NCBI RefSeq assembly: GCF_002356315.1
Contig: NZ_AP018164.1
Span: forward strand, 3,472,001 to 3,536,000
Source of the DNA: Mycobacterium shigaense
Lineage (GTDB): Bacteria > Actinomycetota > Actinomycetes > Mycobacteriales > Mycobacteriaceae
DNA length: 64,000 nt
Reading direction: 5' to 3'
This document shows positions 35,809 through 46,101 of the stretch, piece by piece. The notes below the pieces were generated by a model. The model ran no database searches. It worked only from the letters and a program-made list of their open reading frames with translations, and had not been told where the DNA came from. The stretch's first letter is position 1; the number at the start of each line of letters is the position of its first letter. Position numbers and translations under genes: made by a program.

Positions 35809-38800
35809 GTGGCTCGCCAGTCTCATGACGATCGAAAAGCCGTCGTGAACAGCATGTGCGCCTATTGCGGCGTTGGTTGCGGCATGGTGTTGCAGGTCAT
35901 AACCGACCCGGAGAGCGGTCGCCGTCACGTTGCGAAATCTGTTGGAAACAAAAGCCACCCGACCAACTTCGGTCGGCTCTGCACCAAGGGCACGACCACC
36001 GCGGACATGCTCACCGCACCCGGCCGGATGGATTCGGCCTACCTGCGGCCCGCACGCGGTGAATCCCTGGAACCGATCGACATGGATGCGGCGCTTGCCC
36101 AGACCGGCAGGCGGCTGCGCGCGATCGTCGACCAGCACGGTCCGGATGCCGTCGCCCTTTACGTATCCGGGCAGCTGTCGCTGGAAGCGCAGTATCTGGC
36201 GAACAAGCTGACCAAGGGATTCATCGGCACCAACCAGATCGAGTCCAACTCGCGGCTGTGCATGGCCAGCGCCGGCTCGGGTTACAAGCAGTCACTCGGC
36301 GCCGACGGCCCACCCGGCTCCTACCAAGACTTCGAACAGGCCGACGTCTTCTTCGTCATCGGCTCCAACATAGCGGATTGCCACCCGATTCTGTTCCTGA
36401 GGATGATGGATCGCGTCAAGGCGGGCGCCAAGCTGATCGTCGTGGACCCGCGCCGCACCGCCACCGCGGAGAAGGCCGACCTCTTCCTGCAGGTCTCCCC
36501 CGGCGCCGACCTCGCGTTGCTCAACGGGCTGCTGCACCTGATCATCGAAAACGGCCACACCGACGAAGAATTTATCGCCGAGTTCACCGAGGGCTGGGAG
36601 GTGATGCCGAGCTTCCTGCGACACTTCACCCCCGCCCGGGTCAGCAAGATGACCGGCATCGCCGTCGAGGACCTGCAGACCGCGGCCCGCTGGATCGGCG
36701 AAGCCGAGAACTTCATGAGCTGCTGGACAATGGGACTCAACCAGAGCACGCACGGCACCTGGAACACCAACGCGATCTGCAACCTGCACCTGGCCACCGG
36801 CGCGATCTGCAAGCCGGGCAGCGGTCCGTTCTCCCTCACCGGGCAGCCCAACGCGATGGGCGGCCGCGAAATGGGTTACATGGGGCCGGGTTTGCCGGGT
36901 CAACGCTCGGTGCTGTCGGCGGACGACCGCGAGTTCGTCGAGGAGCGGTGGGGCATCCCGCCCGGCTCGCTGCGCACCGATGTCGGGTCCGGCACCATCG
37001 ACATGTTCTCCCGCATGGCCAACGGCGACATTAAGGCGTGCTGGATAATCTGCACCAATCCCGTTGCCAGCGTTGCGAATCGGAAGACCGTGCTGGCCGG
37101 CCTGGAGCGCGCCGAGCTGGTGATCGCCCAGGATGCGTTCCGCGAGACCGAGACCAACGAGTACGCCGACGTGTTGCTGCCGGCGGCCCTGTGGACGGAG
37201 TCCGAAGGGGTGATGATCAATTCCGAGCGCAACCTGACGCTGTTCCAGCCCGCGCTGCCGGTGCCGGGTCAGGCGATGCCGGACTGGCAGATCATCGCCC
37301 GGATCGCCTGCGAGATGGGATTTTCCGAGTCGTTCAGCTACGACTCCGCCGAGGACGTGTTCGAAGAGATCAAGCGCTTCGCCAACCCGAAGACCGGATA
37401 CGACCTGCGCGGGGTCAGCTACGAGCGGCTGCGTCAGACACCGGTGCAGTGGCCCTGCCCGCCCGAGGGCGCCCACGACCGCAACCCGATCCGCTACCTC
37501 AACGACGGCGTCAGCCAGGATCGGTTGGTGCGCGACGACGGCAGCGTCCCGCGACTGGCGTTCCCCACCGCAACCGGGCGGGCGATGTTCTTCGCCCGGC
37601 CGCACCTGCTGCCCGACGAAATGCCGGACGACGACTACCCGTTCCTGCTCAACACCGGTCGCCTGCCGCACCAGTGGCACACGATGACCAAGACCGGCAA
37701 GGTGTCCAAGCTCAACAAGCTCAACCCCGGGCCGTTCGTCGAGATCCACCCCGACGACGCGGCCCGGCTGCAGATTTGCGAGGGCGACCCGGTCGAAATC
37801 GCTTCCCGCCGCGGGCGTGCCGTGCTGCCCGCGGTCATCAGCGACCGGGTTCGGCCCGGCGACTGCTTTGCGCCTTTCCACTGGAACGACGCCTTCGGCG
37901 AATACCTGTCGATCAATGCCGTGACCAACGACGCCGTCGACCCGATATCGCATCAACCCGAATTCAAGGCCTGCGCCGTCACGCTAACCAAAGTCATTGT
38001 CTCCCAGCATGACCCGGCCGCCGAGCCCGAGCGACCGGTCGCCGGCGACACGCCAGAGCCCGCGCCCACGGAGATTGCCCAAATCAGCGCGCCCCAAGTC
38101 GACCTCCTCGCCGAGATCCTCGGCGTGGCAAACGAACCGACCCCTCAGCTCGGCCCACTCGGCCGCAGCTATCTTGCCGGGGTGCTTGCCGGTCTGCGTT
38201 CGGACACCGGCCGTCGCACCGCGGGGGTGCCCTCCCTGCCGCTCAATGCCCCGCTCGACATCAACACCCGGCTCTGGGTGGACGGCCTGCTCGCGGGGAT
38301 GTTCTCGCGCACCGAGGCGCCGGCGTCATTGCCGGTGGGCGCGCCCGCCGCAGCGGCCGTCGAGGCGCCGGTCACCCCACCCGGCGCGCCCGCGGCTGAC
38401 GTGGCCACCGAGCGAGCGCCGGTGGTGGTGTTGTGGGCCTCGCAGACAGGCAACGCTGAGGAGTTGGCCGCCGACGTCGCCGCGCAACTCGCCGAGGCCG
38501 GGCTGCCCGTCGCCCTGCACGGGATGGACGACTTCTCGGTGGCCGAATTGTCCACCACGCATGAGCTTTTGGTGATCACCAGCACCACCGGCGACGGCGA
38601 GGCCCCGGACAACGGCGCCGGCCTGTGGCGGGCGCTGAGCGGGGAGGGCGCACCGCGGCTCACCGACACCCGCTATGCGGTACTCGCGCTGGGCGACTCC
38701 AACTACGACGACTTCTGCGGTTTCGGCCGCAAGCTCGACGAGCGGCTGGCCGAGCTGGGCGCGACCCGGCTCGCCGACCGGGTCGACTGCGAGCCCGAGT

Positions 38801-40068
38801 ACGACGACCACGCCGCCGGATGGGTGAGCGACGTCAGCAAGGCGTTGACCCGGTCCCCCGAGCCCGTCAGCCCGGCCGGCGCCACGGCGACGCCGGCAGC
38901 GTCCGCCGTGGTCGCGGCACCGTCGCGCCCGAGCCGGGCCGCGTCGAGCACTTACAGCAAAAAGCACCCGCTCATCACCGGCATGATCCGCAACACCATG
39001 CTGAGCGGACCCAACTCCGCAAAAGACGTGCGGCAGATCGTGTTTGACCTTTCCGACGAGGCGGTCAGTTACGAGGCCGGCGACGCGCTGGGAGTGTGGC
39101 CGCGCAACAGCGACCAGCTGGTCGACGAATGGCTGTCGGTGACCGGGCTGGACGCGCACACCACGGTCGAGGTCGGCGAGCACGGCTTGATGTCGTTGCG
39201 CTCCGCGCTCACCGAGCGCATCGAGATCGCTCACATCAGCCGCGACCTGGTGCGGTTCGTGCAGGAGCGCACCGGCGACCAGAAACTCGCATCGCTGCTG
39301 AGGCCGGAAAACAAGGCTGAACTGAGCAATTGGACATGGGGTCGGCAGGCCGTCGACCTGCTCGCGCGGCTGCCTGTCTCCGCGTCGGCCCACGAGTGGC
39401 TGCGGGTCCTCAAACGCCTGCAGCCGCGGCTGTACTCGATCTCGTCGAGCCCCAAGGAGTGCCCGGCGGAAGTTCACCTCACGGTCTCGCCCGTGCGCTA
39501 CAACTTCCAGGGCGTTCCGCGTCGTGGCGTGTGCTCCACCTACCTGGCCGACCGCTCCCCCGGCGATCGAGTCGCCGTCTACCTGCAGCCGTCGAGCAAC
39601 TTCCGGCCGCCCAGCGACCCGGACACGCCGATGATCATGATCGGCCCGGGCACCGGGATCGCGCCATTCCGCGGATTCCTGCAGGAACGGCGCGCGCTGG
39701 GCCACAAGGGGCCCAACTGGCTGTTCTTCGGTGAGCAGCACGCCGCCACCGACTACTACTACCGCGACGAGTTCGAGCAGATGCGCGACGAGGGCTTCCT
39801 CACCGAGCTCGACCTCGCGTTCTCGCGAGACCAGCAGCAGAAGGTCTACGTGCAGCACCTGATGCGCAACCGCGGGGCGCAGCTGTGGAGCTGGTTGCAG
39901 GATGGCGCCCAGCTGTACGTCTGTGGCAACGCCGACCCCATGGCCAAGGACGTCGACCGGGTGCTCTGCGAGATCGCCGCCGAACACGGCAACCTCGACC
40001 AGGACGCGGCAAAGGGCTACGTCCAGTCGCTGAGCGCGGACAAGCGCTACCACCGCGACGTCTACTAG
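35809..40068 (+). CDS. Assimilatory nitrate reductase fused to a CysJ-like flavoprotein
   Basis: This 1419-aa fusion has an N-terminal [4Fe-4S] site (Cys17, 20, 24 and 58), a molybdopterin oxidoreductase body (about 60-600) and a MoCo-binding cap (about 610-730). A linker precedes a flavodoxin FMN domain starting near residue 870 ([12 protein letters not shown]) and an FAD/NADPH reductase domain from about 1045, with [15 protein letters not shown] near 1275. Electrons would flow NADPH-FAD-FMN-FeS-Mo to reduce nitrate to nitrite in one polypeptide. A similar fused NADPH nitrate reductase has been described in M. smegmatis. Databases often label it a bifunctional nitrate/sulfite reductase, but no sirohaem subunit is here. 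The start is GTG 35809 after GGAGGGAGGA. Confidence 0.92.
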   Translation: MARQSHDDRKAVVNSMCAYCGVGCGMVLQVITDPESGRRHVAKSVGNKSHPTNFGRLCTKGTTTADMLTAPGRMDSAYLRPARGESLEPIDMDAALAQTGRRLRAIVDQHGPDAVALYVSGQLSLEAQYLANKLTKGFIGTNQIESNSRLCMASAGSGYKQSLGADGPPGSYQDFEQADVFFVIGSNIADCHPILFLRMMDRVKAGAKLIVVDPRRTATAEKADLFLQVSPGADLALLNGLLHLIIENGHTDEEFIAEFTEGWEVMPSFLRHFTPARVSKMTGIAVEDLQTAARWIGEAENFMSCWTMGLNQSTHGTWNTNAICNLHLATGAICKPGSGPFSLTGQPNAMGGREMGYMGPGLPGQRSVLSADDREFVEERWGIPPGSLRTDVGSGTIDMFSRMANGDIKACWIICTNPVASVANRKTVLAGLERAELVIAQDAFRETETNEYADVLLPAALWTESEGVMINSERNLTLFQPALPVPGQAMPDWQIIARIACEMGFSESFSYDSAEDVFEEIKRFANPKTGYDLRGVSYERLRQTPVQWPCPPEGAHDRNPIRYLNDGVSQDRLVRDDGSVPRLAFPTATGRAMFFARPHLLPDEMPDDDYPFLLNTGRLPHQWHTMTKTGKVSKLNKLNPGPFVEIHPDDAARLQICEGDPVEIASRRGRAVLPAVISDRVRPGDCFAPFHWNDAFGEYLSINAVTNDAVDPISHQPEFKACAVTLTKVIVSQHDPAAEPERPVAGDTPEPAPTEIAQISAPQVDLLAEILGVANEPTPQLGPLGRSYLAGVLAGLRSDTGRRTAGVPSLPLNAPLDINTRLWVDGLLAGMFSRTEAPASLPVGAPAAAAVEAPVTPPGAPAADVATERAPVVVLWASQTGNAEELAADVAAQLAEAGLPVALHGMDDFSVAELSTTHELLVITSTTGDGEAPDNGAGLWRALSGEGAPRLTDTRYAVLALGDSNYDDFCGFGRKLDERLAELGATRLADRVDCEPEYDDHAAGWVSDVSKALTRSPEPVSPAGATATPAASAVVAAPSRPSRAASSTYSKKHPLITGMIRNTMLSGPNSAKDVRQIVFDLSDEAVSYEAGDALGVWPRNSDQLVDEWLSVTGLDAHTTVEVGEHGLMSLRSALTERIEIAHISRDLVRFVQERTGDQKLASLLRPENKAELSNWTWGRQAVDLLARLPVSASAHEWLRVLKRLQPRLYSISSSPKECPAEVHLTVSPVRYNFQGVPRRGVCSTYLADRSPGDRVAVYLQPSSNFRPPSDPDTPMIMIGPGTGIAPFRGFLQERRALGHKGPNWLFFGEQHAATDYYYRDEFEQMRDEGFLTELDLAFSRDQQQKVYVQHLMRNRGAQLWSWLQDGAQLYVCGNADPMAKDVDRVLCEIAAEHGNLDQDAAKGYVQSLSADKRYHRDVY

Positions 40069-40093
40069 AGGCCGGGCGCCGCACCGGGAACTC

Positions 40094-40149
40094 GTAATTT
40101 GGCAGAAACATCGCCCACTCGCCGCTGAAACATGCCTGTCGCACCATTT
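40094..40149 (+). promoter_or_regulatory. Second GlnR-like box (duplicated promoter)
   Basis: GTAAT-n6-GAAAC-n6-CACTC-n6-GAAAC at 40094-40131 repeats the exact spacing of the upstream box. It is followed by GCCTGTCGCACCATTT, nearly the same as at 35751-35767. The whole promoter of the nitrate reductase is therefore present twice, on either side of that gene. Confidence 0.65.
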
Positions 40150-40185
40150 CACGTAGTAAAGGGTGCATTCGAGGACGGACGTACG

Positions 40186-40446
40186 GTGGCGCAGGCGTTT
40201 GAGTGGACCGACGACGACGGCATTCAGGCCAGTTGCCCGGTGCACGGCGGACCGTTCGGCGAACAGCCGCTCGCAGACGACCGCGTCGACTGGGCGGGAT
40301 TGCCGATCAACCTCGATTTCGCCTTCTCGCGTACCCATCGCGACAGGGTCTACATGCAGCACCTGCTGCGCAAGCGGCTGTCGCCATGGTCGCGGGGCGA
40401 CGGCCAGCGGTGCAGCTGCGGCATCGCCGCCAACTACGACATATAA
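40186..40446 (+). pseudogene. Collapsed remnant of a second reductase-fusion gene
   Basis: This 86-codon frame starts at GTG 40186, placed after its promoter copy like the reductase start after its own. Its second half (DFAFSRTHRDRVYMQHLLRK) aligns with the extreme C-terminal NADPH domain of the upstream fusion ([20 protein letters not shown]), and the end GQRCSCGIAAN echoes [11 protein letters not shown]. The start region is only weakly similar. It looks like a tandem duplicate that lost over 90% of its middle, leaving the promoter and tail. It may still be translated, and may be conserved as a small protein, since the frame is open and has four cysteines. An ATG at 40132 lies inside the promoter motif and is not favoured. 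Confidence 0.65.
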
Positions 40447-40574
40447 GAACGTATAAGCCGCGCACCCGGGACGCACACCTCCGGCGCGATTGTCAATAGC
40501 CCGTCTCACCGTCGCCCGCCCTCCCGTCCAGGTCGGTTGTCCGACAAGTAGATTCCAGACAACGACCTGCGTGG

Positions 40575-41948
40575 ATGGGACACAGAGTGGTAGACGTTTC
40601 GATCATCGAAACATCGGGGCTGGGCGATCGCAGCTATCTGGTGAGCGACGGCGAGGTCGCGGTCGCCATCGACCCGCAGCGCGACATCGATCGGGTGCTG
40701 GAGCTTGCCGCCGACTTACGGATCACTCACGTGCTCGAGACCCACGTGCACAACGACTACGTCACAGGCGGCCTGGCGCTCGCTGACGCCGTCGGCGCCG
40801 AATATCTGTTACCCGCTGGCGAACACGTCGAATTCGCGCACCGTGCCGTCGGCGACGGCGAACGCATCGAGACCGGCCAGATAAACCTGGAGGTGCTGCT
40901 GACGCCGGGACACACGCGCCATCACGTCAGCTACGTGCTCCGCGACCGGTCGGGCGAGACGCTCGGGGTGTTCACCGGGGGATCGCTGCTGCACGGCAGC
41001 ACCGGACGGACCGACTTGCTGGGCAAAGAGCACACCGAGGAACTGTCTCGGCTGCAATATCACTCCGTCCGCCGCCTCGCCGACGAGCTGCCCGCGTCGA
41101 CTCCGATCTATCCCACGCACGGTTTCGGCAGCTTCTGCTCCGCGGCGCCCACCGACGGCGACAGCTCGACCATCGCGGATCAACGCCGGACCAACCCCGC
41201 GCTCACCCAGGACGAACAGCACTATGTCGAGGAGCTTCTCGCCGGCCTGGCCGCCTACCCCGCCTACTACGCGCATATGGGGGTGCTCAACAGAAAAGGC
41301 CCGGCGGCACCGAACCTCTCGCCGCCCGCACCGGTCGACGCGGGTGAGCTGCGCAGGCGGATCGACGCCGGGGAATGGGTCGTCGACTTGCGCAATCGCA
41401 AAGCCTTTGCGGCCGGGCATCTTTCGGGCAGTTACGGGTTCGAATTGTCGGACTCCTTCGTCAACTACCTCGGTTGGCTGTACACCTGGGGCGCTCCGCT
41501 GACCTTGATCGGTGACGATGCCGCGCAAATCGCCGACGCGCAGCGGGAGCTGTGCCGCATCGGCGTCGAGCACCTCACCGGCACCGCCAGCGGAGACATC
41601 CGCGACCTCGCCGACGGATCGGAGCTGCGCAGCTACCGTGTCGCCGAATTCGGCGAGCTTGCCGATGCGCTCGCCGGGGGCGGCGTCGTGGTCCTGGATG
41701 TCCGCCAACGCGGCGAATTCGACGACGGCCATGTGCGGGGCGCGCTCCACGTCGCGTTGCACGAATTGCCCGAGCGCATCGACGGCATTCCGGCCGATCG
41801 TGAGCTGTGGGTGCACTGCGCCAGCGGCTACCGCGCGTCGGTCGCCGCAGCGCTGCTCGATCGCCACGATCGTCGCGTCGTCCTCATCGACGACGGTTAC
41901 GACAGCGCCGAAAAGCTCGGGATCACCACGTCGAAAAATTCTGACTGA
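40575..41948 (+). CDS. Persulfide-dioxygenase-like metallo-beta-lactamase fused to two rhodanese domains
   Basis: This 457-aa protein has an ETHE1-type MBL fold with metal motif THVHNDYVTGG (residues about 55-65), later ligands in TPGHTRHHVSYVL and PTHGFGSF, and then two rhodanese modules. The first (about 260-340) lacks the catalytic cysteine; the second has it in the loop CASGYRASVA. Such fusions oxidise glutathione- or mycothiol-like persulfides to sulfite while handling sulfane sulfur. It sits between the nitrate reductase and a membrane rhodanese. ATG 40575 is used, and GTG 40587 is possible. Confidence 0.85.
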   Translation: MGHRVVDVSIIETSGLGDRSYLVSDGEVAVAIDPQRDIDRVLELAADLRITHVLETHVHNDYVTGGLALADAVGAEYLLPAGEHVEFAHRAVGDGERIETGQINLEVLLTPGHTRHHVSYVLRDRSGETLGVFTGGSLLHGSTGRTDLLGKEHTEELSRLQYHSVRRLADELPASTPIYPTHGFGSFCSAAPTDGDSSTIADQRRTNPALTQDEQHYVEELLAGLAAYPAYYAHMGVLNRKGPAAPNLSPPAPVDAGELRRRIDAGEWVVDLRNRKAFAAGHLSGSYGFELSDSFVNYLGWLYTWGAPLTLIGDDAAQIADAQRELCRIGVEHLTGTASGDIRDLADGSELRSYRVAEFGELADALAGGGVVVLDVRQRGEFDDGHVRGALHVALHELPERIDGIPADRELWVHCASGYRASVAAALLDRHDRRVVLIDDGYDSAEKLGITTSKNSD

Positions 41949-41991
41949 ACATAAACCGCTCGCCTCGCGCCGACCCGGGTAGGAACACACC

Positions 41992-42582
41992 ATGAGCGCA
42001 CCAACTGCTGACAGCATCACTTCGCCGGAACTTCGCACGCTGCTGGAGTCGCCGACGGCTCCGCGCGTACTCGACGTGCGCACCCCGGCGGAGTTCGAAA
42101 CCGCACACATCGCGGGGTCCTACAACGTACCGCTCGACGTCGTCGACCGGCACAGCCCCGAGATCGTGGAACGCCTCGACCGGGACGACGAGGTGGTGCT
42201 GGTGTGCCGCTCGGGTCAGCGCGCCACCAAGGCCCAATCGGCGCTGCGAAACGCGGGCCTGACTCACGGGCGCGTGCTGGAAAAAGGGATCACCGATTGG
42301 GAGGGCCGGGGCTTCGCGGTCGACCGTGGCGCGCAGCGCTGGGACCTCGAACGTCAGGTGCGCCTGGTGGCCGGATCGATCGTGCTGTCCTCCGTGGCGG
42401 GCAGCGTCGTCATTCCCCGGCTCAAGTGGGTGGCCGCCGGCATCGGGGCGGGCCTGACCTATGCGGCCCTGTCCAACACCTGCGCAATGGCAACCGCGTT
42501 GTCCAAGCTGCCCTACAACCGCGGCGCGACGTCGGACACCGGCACCATCCTGTCCCAGCTCGGCCGTTCGCCCCGCGAGTAA
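41992..42582 (+). CDS. Rhodanese-DUF2892 membrane protein (YgaP-like)
   Basis: This 196-aa protein joins an N-terminal rhodanese domain with catalytic cysteine in CRSGQRATKAQ (about residue 79) to a two-helix membrane hairpin (about 125-165) ending NTCAMATALSKLPYNR. YgaP-type proteins carry sulfur transferase activity at the membrane. It follows the persulfide dioxygenase by 43 bases, so the two probably form a sulfane-sulfur detoxification unit. The start is ATG 41992. Confidence 0.85.
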   Translation: MSAPTADSITSPELRTLLESPTAPRVLDVRTPAEFETAHIAGSYNVPLDVVDRHSPEIVERLDRDDEVVLVCRSGQRATKAQSALRNAGLTHGRVLEKGITDWEGRGFAVDRGAQRWDLERQVRLVAGSIVLSSVAGSVVIPRLKWVAAGIGAGLTYAALSNTCAMATALSKLPYNRGATSDTGTILSQLGRSPRE

Positions 42583-42668
42583 TCGTCCGTCAGGCGGTCT
42601 TCGACGCGCGTTCACCGCGATCAGCGTTACCGTGACGGGGTGCGCCACGCCGTCGGACGGAGATTGTG

Positions 42669-44327
42669 ATGGGCGAAAGCCACACGCCCCGGATCCCACT
42701 GGCGATGTCCTCGCCGAGTCTGAATCGCGGCGTCGGCTTCACCCACGCGCAGCGCAAGGAGCTGGGCCTGACCGGCCGGTTGCCGTCGGCGGTGCTTACC
42801 CTGGACGAACAGGCCGATCGCGTGTGGCGCCAATTGCAGAGCATGGCAACTGATCTGGGCCGGAACCTGCTGTTGGAGCAGCTGCACTACCGGCACGAAA
42901 TCTTGTACTACAAGGTGCTGACCGATCATCTGTCGGAACTGATGCCGGTGGTCTACACCCCCACGGTCGGGGAGGCCATCCAACGATTCTCCGACGAATA
43001 CCGCGGCCAGCGCGGCCTGTTCCTCAGCATCGATGAGCCCGACGAGATCAAAGCGGCCTTCGAGACGTTCGGGCTCGGGCCCGACGACGTCGACCTGATC
43101 GTGTGCACCGACGCCGAGGCGATCCTGGGAATCGGCGACTGGGGCGTGGGCGGCATCCAGATCGCCGTCGGCAAGCTGGCGCTTTACACCGCCGGCGGCG
43201 GGATCAACCCCTGCCGCTGCATCGCGGTGTCGCTGGACGTCGGCACCGACAACGAACAGCTGCTGCAGGATCCGTTTTATCTGGGCAACCGGCATGCCCG
43301 GCGTCGCGGCGCCGAATACGACGCGTTCATCCGGCGCTACGTCGAGACCGCGCATGCGCTGTTTCCGCACGCGATCCTGCATTTCGAGGACTTCGGCCCG
43401 CTCAACGCACGCAAAATCCTGCGCACCTACGGTGAGGACTATTGCGTCTTCAACGACGACATCCAGGGCACCGGCGCGGTCGTCGTCGCCGCGCTGAACG
43501 GGGGGCTGCGCATCACCGGCGCCCGGCTGCGCGATCAGAGGACGATCGTCTTCGGGGCGGGGACCGCCGGGATGGGCGTGGCCGATCAGATCCGCGACGC
43601 CATGGTCGACGACGGAGCCACCATCGAGCAGGCCACGGCACAGATCTGGGCCATCGACAGGCAGGGCTTGCTGTTCGACGACATGGACGACCTGCGCGAC
43701 TTTCAGGTTCCCTACGCGAAGAGCCGCCGGGAGTTGGGCCTGGCAGCCAGGGGGGTGGCCGGCGAGCGGGTCGAGCTGATCGACGCGATCAAGCTGGCCT
43801 CGCCCACCGTGCTGCTGGGCTGCTCGGCGGTGTCCGGCGCGTTCACCCGCGAAGTCGTCGAGGCGATGACCGCCTCGTGTGAGCATCCGATGATCTTTCC
43901 GCTGTCCAACCCGACCTCGCGGATGGAGGCCGTGCCCGCCGACCTGCTGGAGTGGTCGCGCGGCAAGGCGCTGATCGCCACCGGCACCCCGACGGCGCCG
44001 GTCAACTACGACGGGGCCACCTACACCATCGGTCAGGCCAACAACGTGCTGGTGTTTCCCGGGCTCGGGCTGGGAATCATCGTGGCCGGCGCCAACCGGT
44101 TGACCCCGGGCATGTTGCACGCGGCCGCCAAGAGTGTTGCGCGGCAAGCTAATCCGACGAACGCTGGCGACCCGTTGCTGCCCGATGTGGAAAACCTGTA
44201 CGCGGTCTCCAAAGCGGTCGCCGAGGCCGTGTATCACGCCGCCGTGGCGGACGGGGTCGCCACCGAGCACCACGACGACGTCGGCCGGGCCGTCGCCGCC
44301 GCGAAATGGGCTCCGCCGTACGACTAG
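42669..44327 (+). CDS. mez: NAD-dependent malic enzyme
   Basis: This 552-aa oxidative decarboxylase turns malate into pyruvate. It has the malic-enzyme N-terminal domain with the catalytic Tyr segment PVVYTPTVGEA and the metal site HFEDFGPLNARKIL, plus the dinucleotide site VFGAGTAGMGVAD. It matches mez (Rv2332) by order. ATG 42669 is chosen over GTG 42666 one codon earlier. It converges on the CAP-protein gene seven bases away. Confidence 0.95.
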   Translation: MGESHTPRIPLAMSSPSLNRGVGFTHAQRKELGLTGRLPSAVLTLDEQADRVWRQLQSMATDLGRNLLLEQLHYRHEILYYKVLTDHLSELMPVVYTPTVGEAIQRFSDEYRGQRGLFLSIDEPDEIKAAFETFGLGPDDVDLIVCTDAEAILGIGDWGVGGIQIAVGKLALYTAGGGINPCRCIAVSLDVGTDNEQLLQDPFYLGNRHARRRGAEYDAFIRRYVETAHALFPHAILHFEDFGPLNARKILRTYGEDYCVFNDDIQGTGAVVVAALNGGLRITGARLRDQRTIVFGAGTAGMGVADQIRDAMVDDGATIEQATAQIWAIDRQGLLFDDMDDLRDFQVPYAKSRRELGLAARGVAGERVELIDAIKLASPTVLLGCSAVSGAFTREVVEAMTASCEHPMIFPLSNPTSRMEAVPADLLEWSRGKALIATGTPTAPVNYDGATYTIGQANNVLVFPGLGLGIIVAGANRLTPGMLHAAAKSVARQANPTNAGDPLLPDVENLYAVSKAVAEAVYHAAVADGVATEHHDDVGRAVAAAKWAPPYD

Positions 44328-44334
44328 CCAGCCG

Positions 44335-44841
44335 TCAGCGGCCGGGCGGGACGGGCTGCCCGTACACCGCCACGACGACGGTGCGGTCGACGCTGTTGTC
44401 CGACCAGACCCCGATGGCGGTATTGGCGCAGTCGCGGATGATCGCCATGTCGTCGGGGTTGTAGTACCACTGGTTGACCAGTTCCAGGCTGCTGATCGCG
44501 ATGGCCGGATTGATCGCGACGGTTTCGGCGGCCCGGCCGCGGAAACCGGCGGCGTTGGCCCGATCCTGTGGGCTCGATCCGTCGGAGCCGGTGTCGTCGT
44601 TGATATTCCGGTTGTTCATCATGTCTTCGGCGTGCCATTCGGCGGCCAGCGTCAGCGCGTTGTTGCGGATGACGTCGTTCGTGCAGCCCGCCTGGTGTTG
44701 CAGCGTGTACACGGCCGACACGACGGCGCTGTTGAGCCGCTTGTTGTCGGCGTACGCGGCGGGAGCCGCCAATGTCCCCGCGGCCGAAACGATCACGCCG
44801 ACGCCCAGCAGGCGGGCGCCTATCGTGTGACGGTCCGCCAT
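44335..44841 (-). CDS. Secreted CAP-domain (SCP/PR1-like) protein
   Basis: This 168-aa exported protein has a signal peptide (residues 1-31, ending APAAYA) and a CAP domain with HAEDMMNNRNINDDTGSDGSS and VAINPAIAISSLELVNQWYYNP. Bacterial CAP proteins are often linked to cell-envelope or lipid binding. It is the last gene of the mce operon: its ATG overlaps the upstream Mce-associated stop as ATGA. That coupling suggests a role with the lipid importer. Confidence 0.82.
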   Translation of the reverse strand: MADRHTIGARLLGVGVIVSAAGTLAAPAAYADNKRLNSAVVSAVYTLQHQAGCTNDVIRNNALTLAAEWHAEDMMNNRNINDDTGSDGSSPQDRANAAGFRGRAAETVAINPAIAISSLELVNQWYYNPDDMAIIRDCANTAIGVWSDNSVDRTVVVAVYGQPVPPGR

Positions 44842-45437
44842 CACACCGGGTCGAAGTGCGAGACCAGCCATCGGCCGTTGACCTTGTCCAGCGTTGCCCG
44901 GATGACGGGTTGGGTGTCGGTGGGGACGCCGTCGCCGATCGTCACGGACTGGTTGACGTACAACAAGACCGCCGCGTGCTCGGTGGTCGCCGAAATCGGC
45001 GCTGCTGCACTCACTTTGGCTGCCGCGGAGATGTGCTTCTCCTTGGCGCCCGGAATCACCACTTCGCGGATCAGCGAGGTGTAAGCGTCCTTGAATTCGC
45101 CGGTGAGCCGGTCCCTGGCGGCGTTGAGTTCCTTGTCCACCGAGTCCGCCTTGTACGACAACAGGGCGGTCACGTCCTCGCTGGCGACCCGGACCGACTC
45201 GGTGCGCGCCGCGGCCAGATCCTTGGCCGAGTCGGTCACCCACTTGAAGTAGCCCGCCGCTAGGGCCAGCACCAAAGCCAATCCGGGCAAGATACCGCGG
45301 GCGAAGACACGCGACCACACGACGGGGCGCCGTTCCCGCGTGGTGTCGGTATCTTCGGTCTCCCCGGCGGCGTCGACGGCCTCCTCGTCGATGTCCGGCG
45401 CCTCGGTGGTGTCGAGGGTCTCGTTGAGCGTCGTCAC
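44841..45437 (-). CDS. Mce-associated membrane protein
   Basis: This 198-aa protein has one transmembrane helix (residues about 52-72) and an extracytoplasmic SnoaL/NTF2-like domain rich in DKELNAARDRLTGEFKDAYTSL-like helices, the usual Mas layout. GTG 45437 overlaps the upstream gene as GTGA. Mas proteins stabilise Mce complexes. Confidence 0.85.
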   Translation of the reverse strand: MTTLNETLDTTEAPDIDEEAVDAAGETEDTDTTRERRPVVWSRVFARGILPGLALVLALAAGYFKWVTDSAKDLAAARTESVRVASEDVTALLSYKADSVDKELNAARDRLTGEFKDAYTSLIREVVIPGAKEKHISAAAKVSAAAPISATTEHAAVLLYVNQSVTIGDGVPTDTQPVIRATLDKVNGRWLVSHFDPV

Positions 45438-46084
45438 GGCACGAACACCACGTTCGACACCTTGGCGTCGTCGCCGACGGCCTGGACCTCGATGCGCATG
45501 CGCCATTCCCGCGGCGACTCTTCGCCCCCGGCCGTCCGGGATTTCACCGCCACGGCCACCAGTACCTGGGCGGAGTCACCGCGCTGCGATTCCAACCCGG
45601 CGTCGGTAACCGTGCCTTCCGATTTCGACTGCGCCGCCTTGACGACCTCGATGAACGGCTTGGACCGGTGCTGGAAGTCGTCGCGGAACGCTCCGGTGGC
45701 CAGGTCGACGATCCGCTGCACGTCGGTGTCGACCTCGGTGTAGTTGATCGTGGTCAGGTTCACCGCGCCCTGGCGAGCCACCTGGATGAACAGGTTGCGC
45801 TGCGCCTGGGCCTGATGTGTCTGGTAGGCGCGGTAACCGAGCCAACCGGTCAATCCGGCGAGCAGTGCGACAATGGCGACGCTGGCGACCAGGGCCGACC
45901 GGGCTCGGGAAAGCCTTCTGAACCGGGGCCGGCGCCTGGCGGGCTCAACCTCGTCGGTCACATCGACGTCGTCCGTGCCGGCCGTGTCGTCGGCGTGGAC
46001 CGCCTGGTCGACTTCGAGGACCTCGTCGGCCTCCGATATCGTTGCCGCACTGGGCTTTTCGTTGGTTTCAGGCTCGTCGGCCAT
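45434..46084 (-). CDS. Mce-associated membrane protein
   Basis: This 216-aa protein has an acidic cytosolic N-terminus (about 55 residues), one transmembrane helix (about 67-87) and a periplasmic domain like that of the following Mas protein. ATG 46084 lies 17 bases after mceF. It is part of the same coupled operon. Confidence 0.85.
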   Translation of the reverse strand: MADEPETNEKPSAATISEADEVLEVDQAVHADDTAGTDDVDVTDEVEPARRRPRFRRLSRARSALVASVAIVALLAGLTGWLGYRAYQTHQAQAQRNLFIQVARQGAVNLTTINYTEVDTDVQRIVDLATGAFRDDFQHRSKPFIEVVKAAQSKSEGTVTDAGLESQRGDSAQVLVAVAVKSRTAGGEESPREWRMRIEVQAVGDDAKVSNVVFVP

Positions 46085-46101
46085 ATTTCTCCCTCGAACT
46101 C

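Noticed and set aside
35809..40068. Sulfite reductase function for the fusion protein
   Set aside because: The flavoprotein half is CysJ-like, but the catalytic half is a molybdopterin nitrate-reductase-type domain, and no sirohaem subunit is encoded nearby.
40132..40185. ATG 40132 as the start of the reductase remnant
   Set aside because: This ATG is part of the duplicated promoter motif (GAAAC-ATGCCTGTCGCACC); the matching position before the intact gene is non-coding. GTG 40186 aligns with the true gene start.
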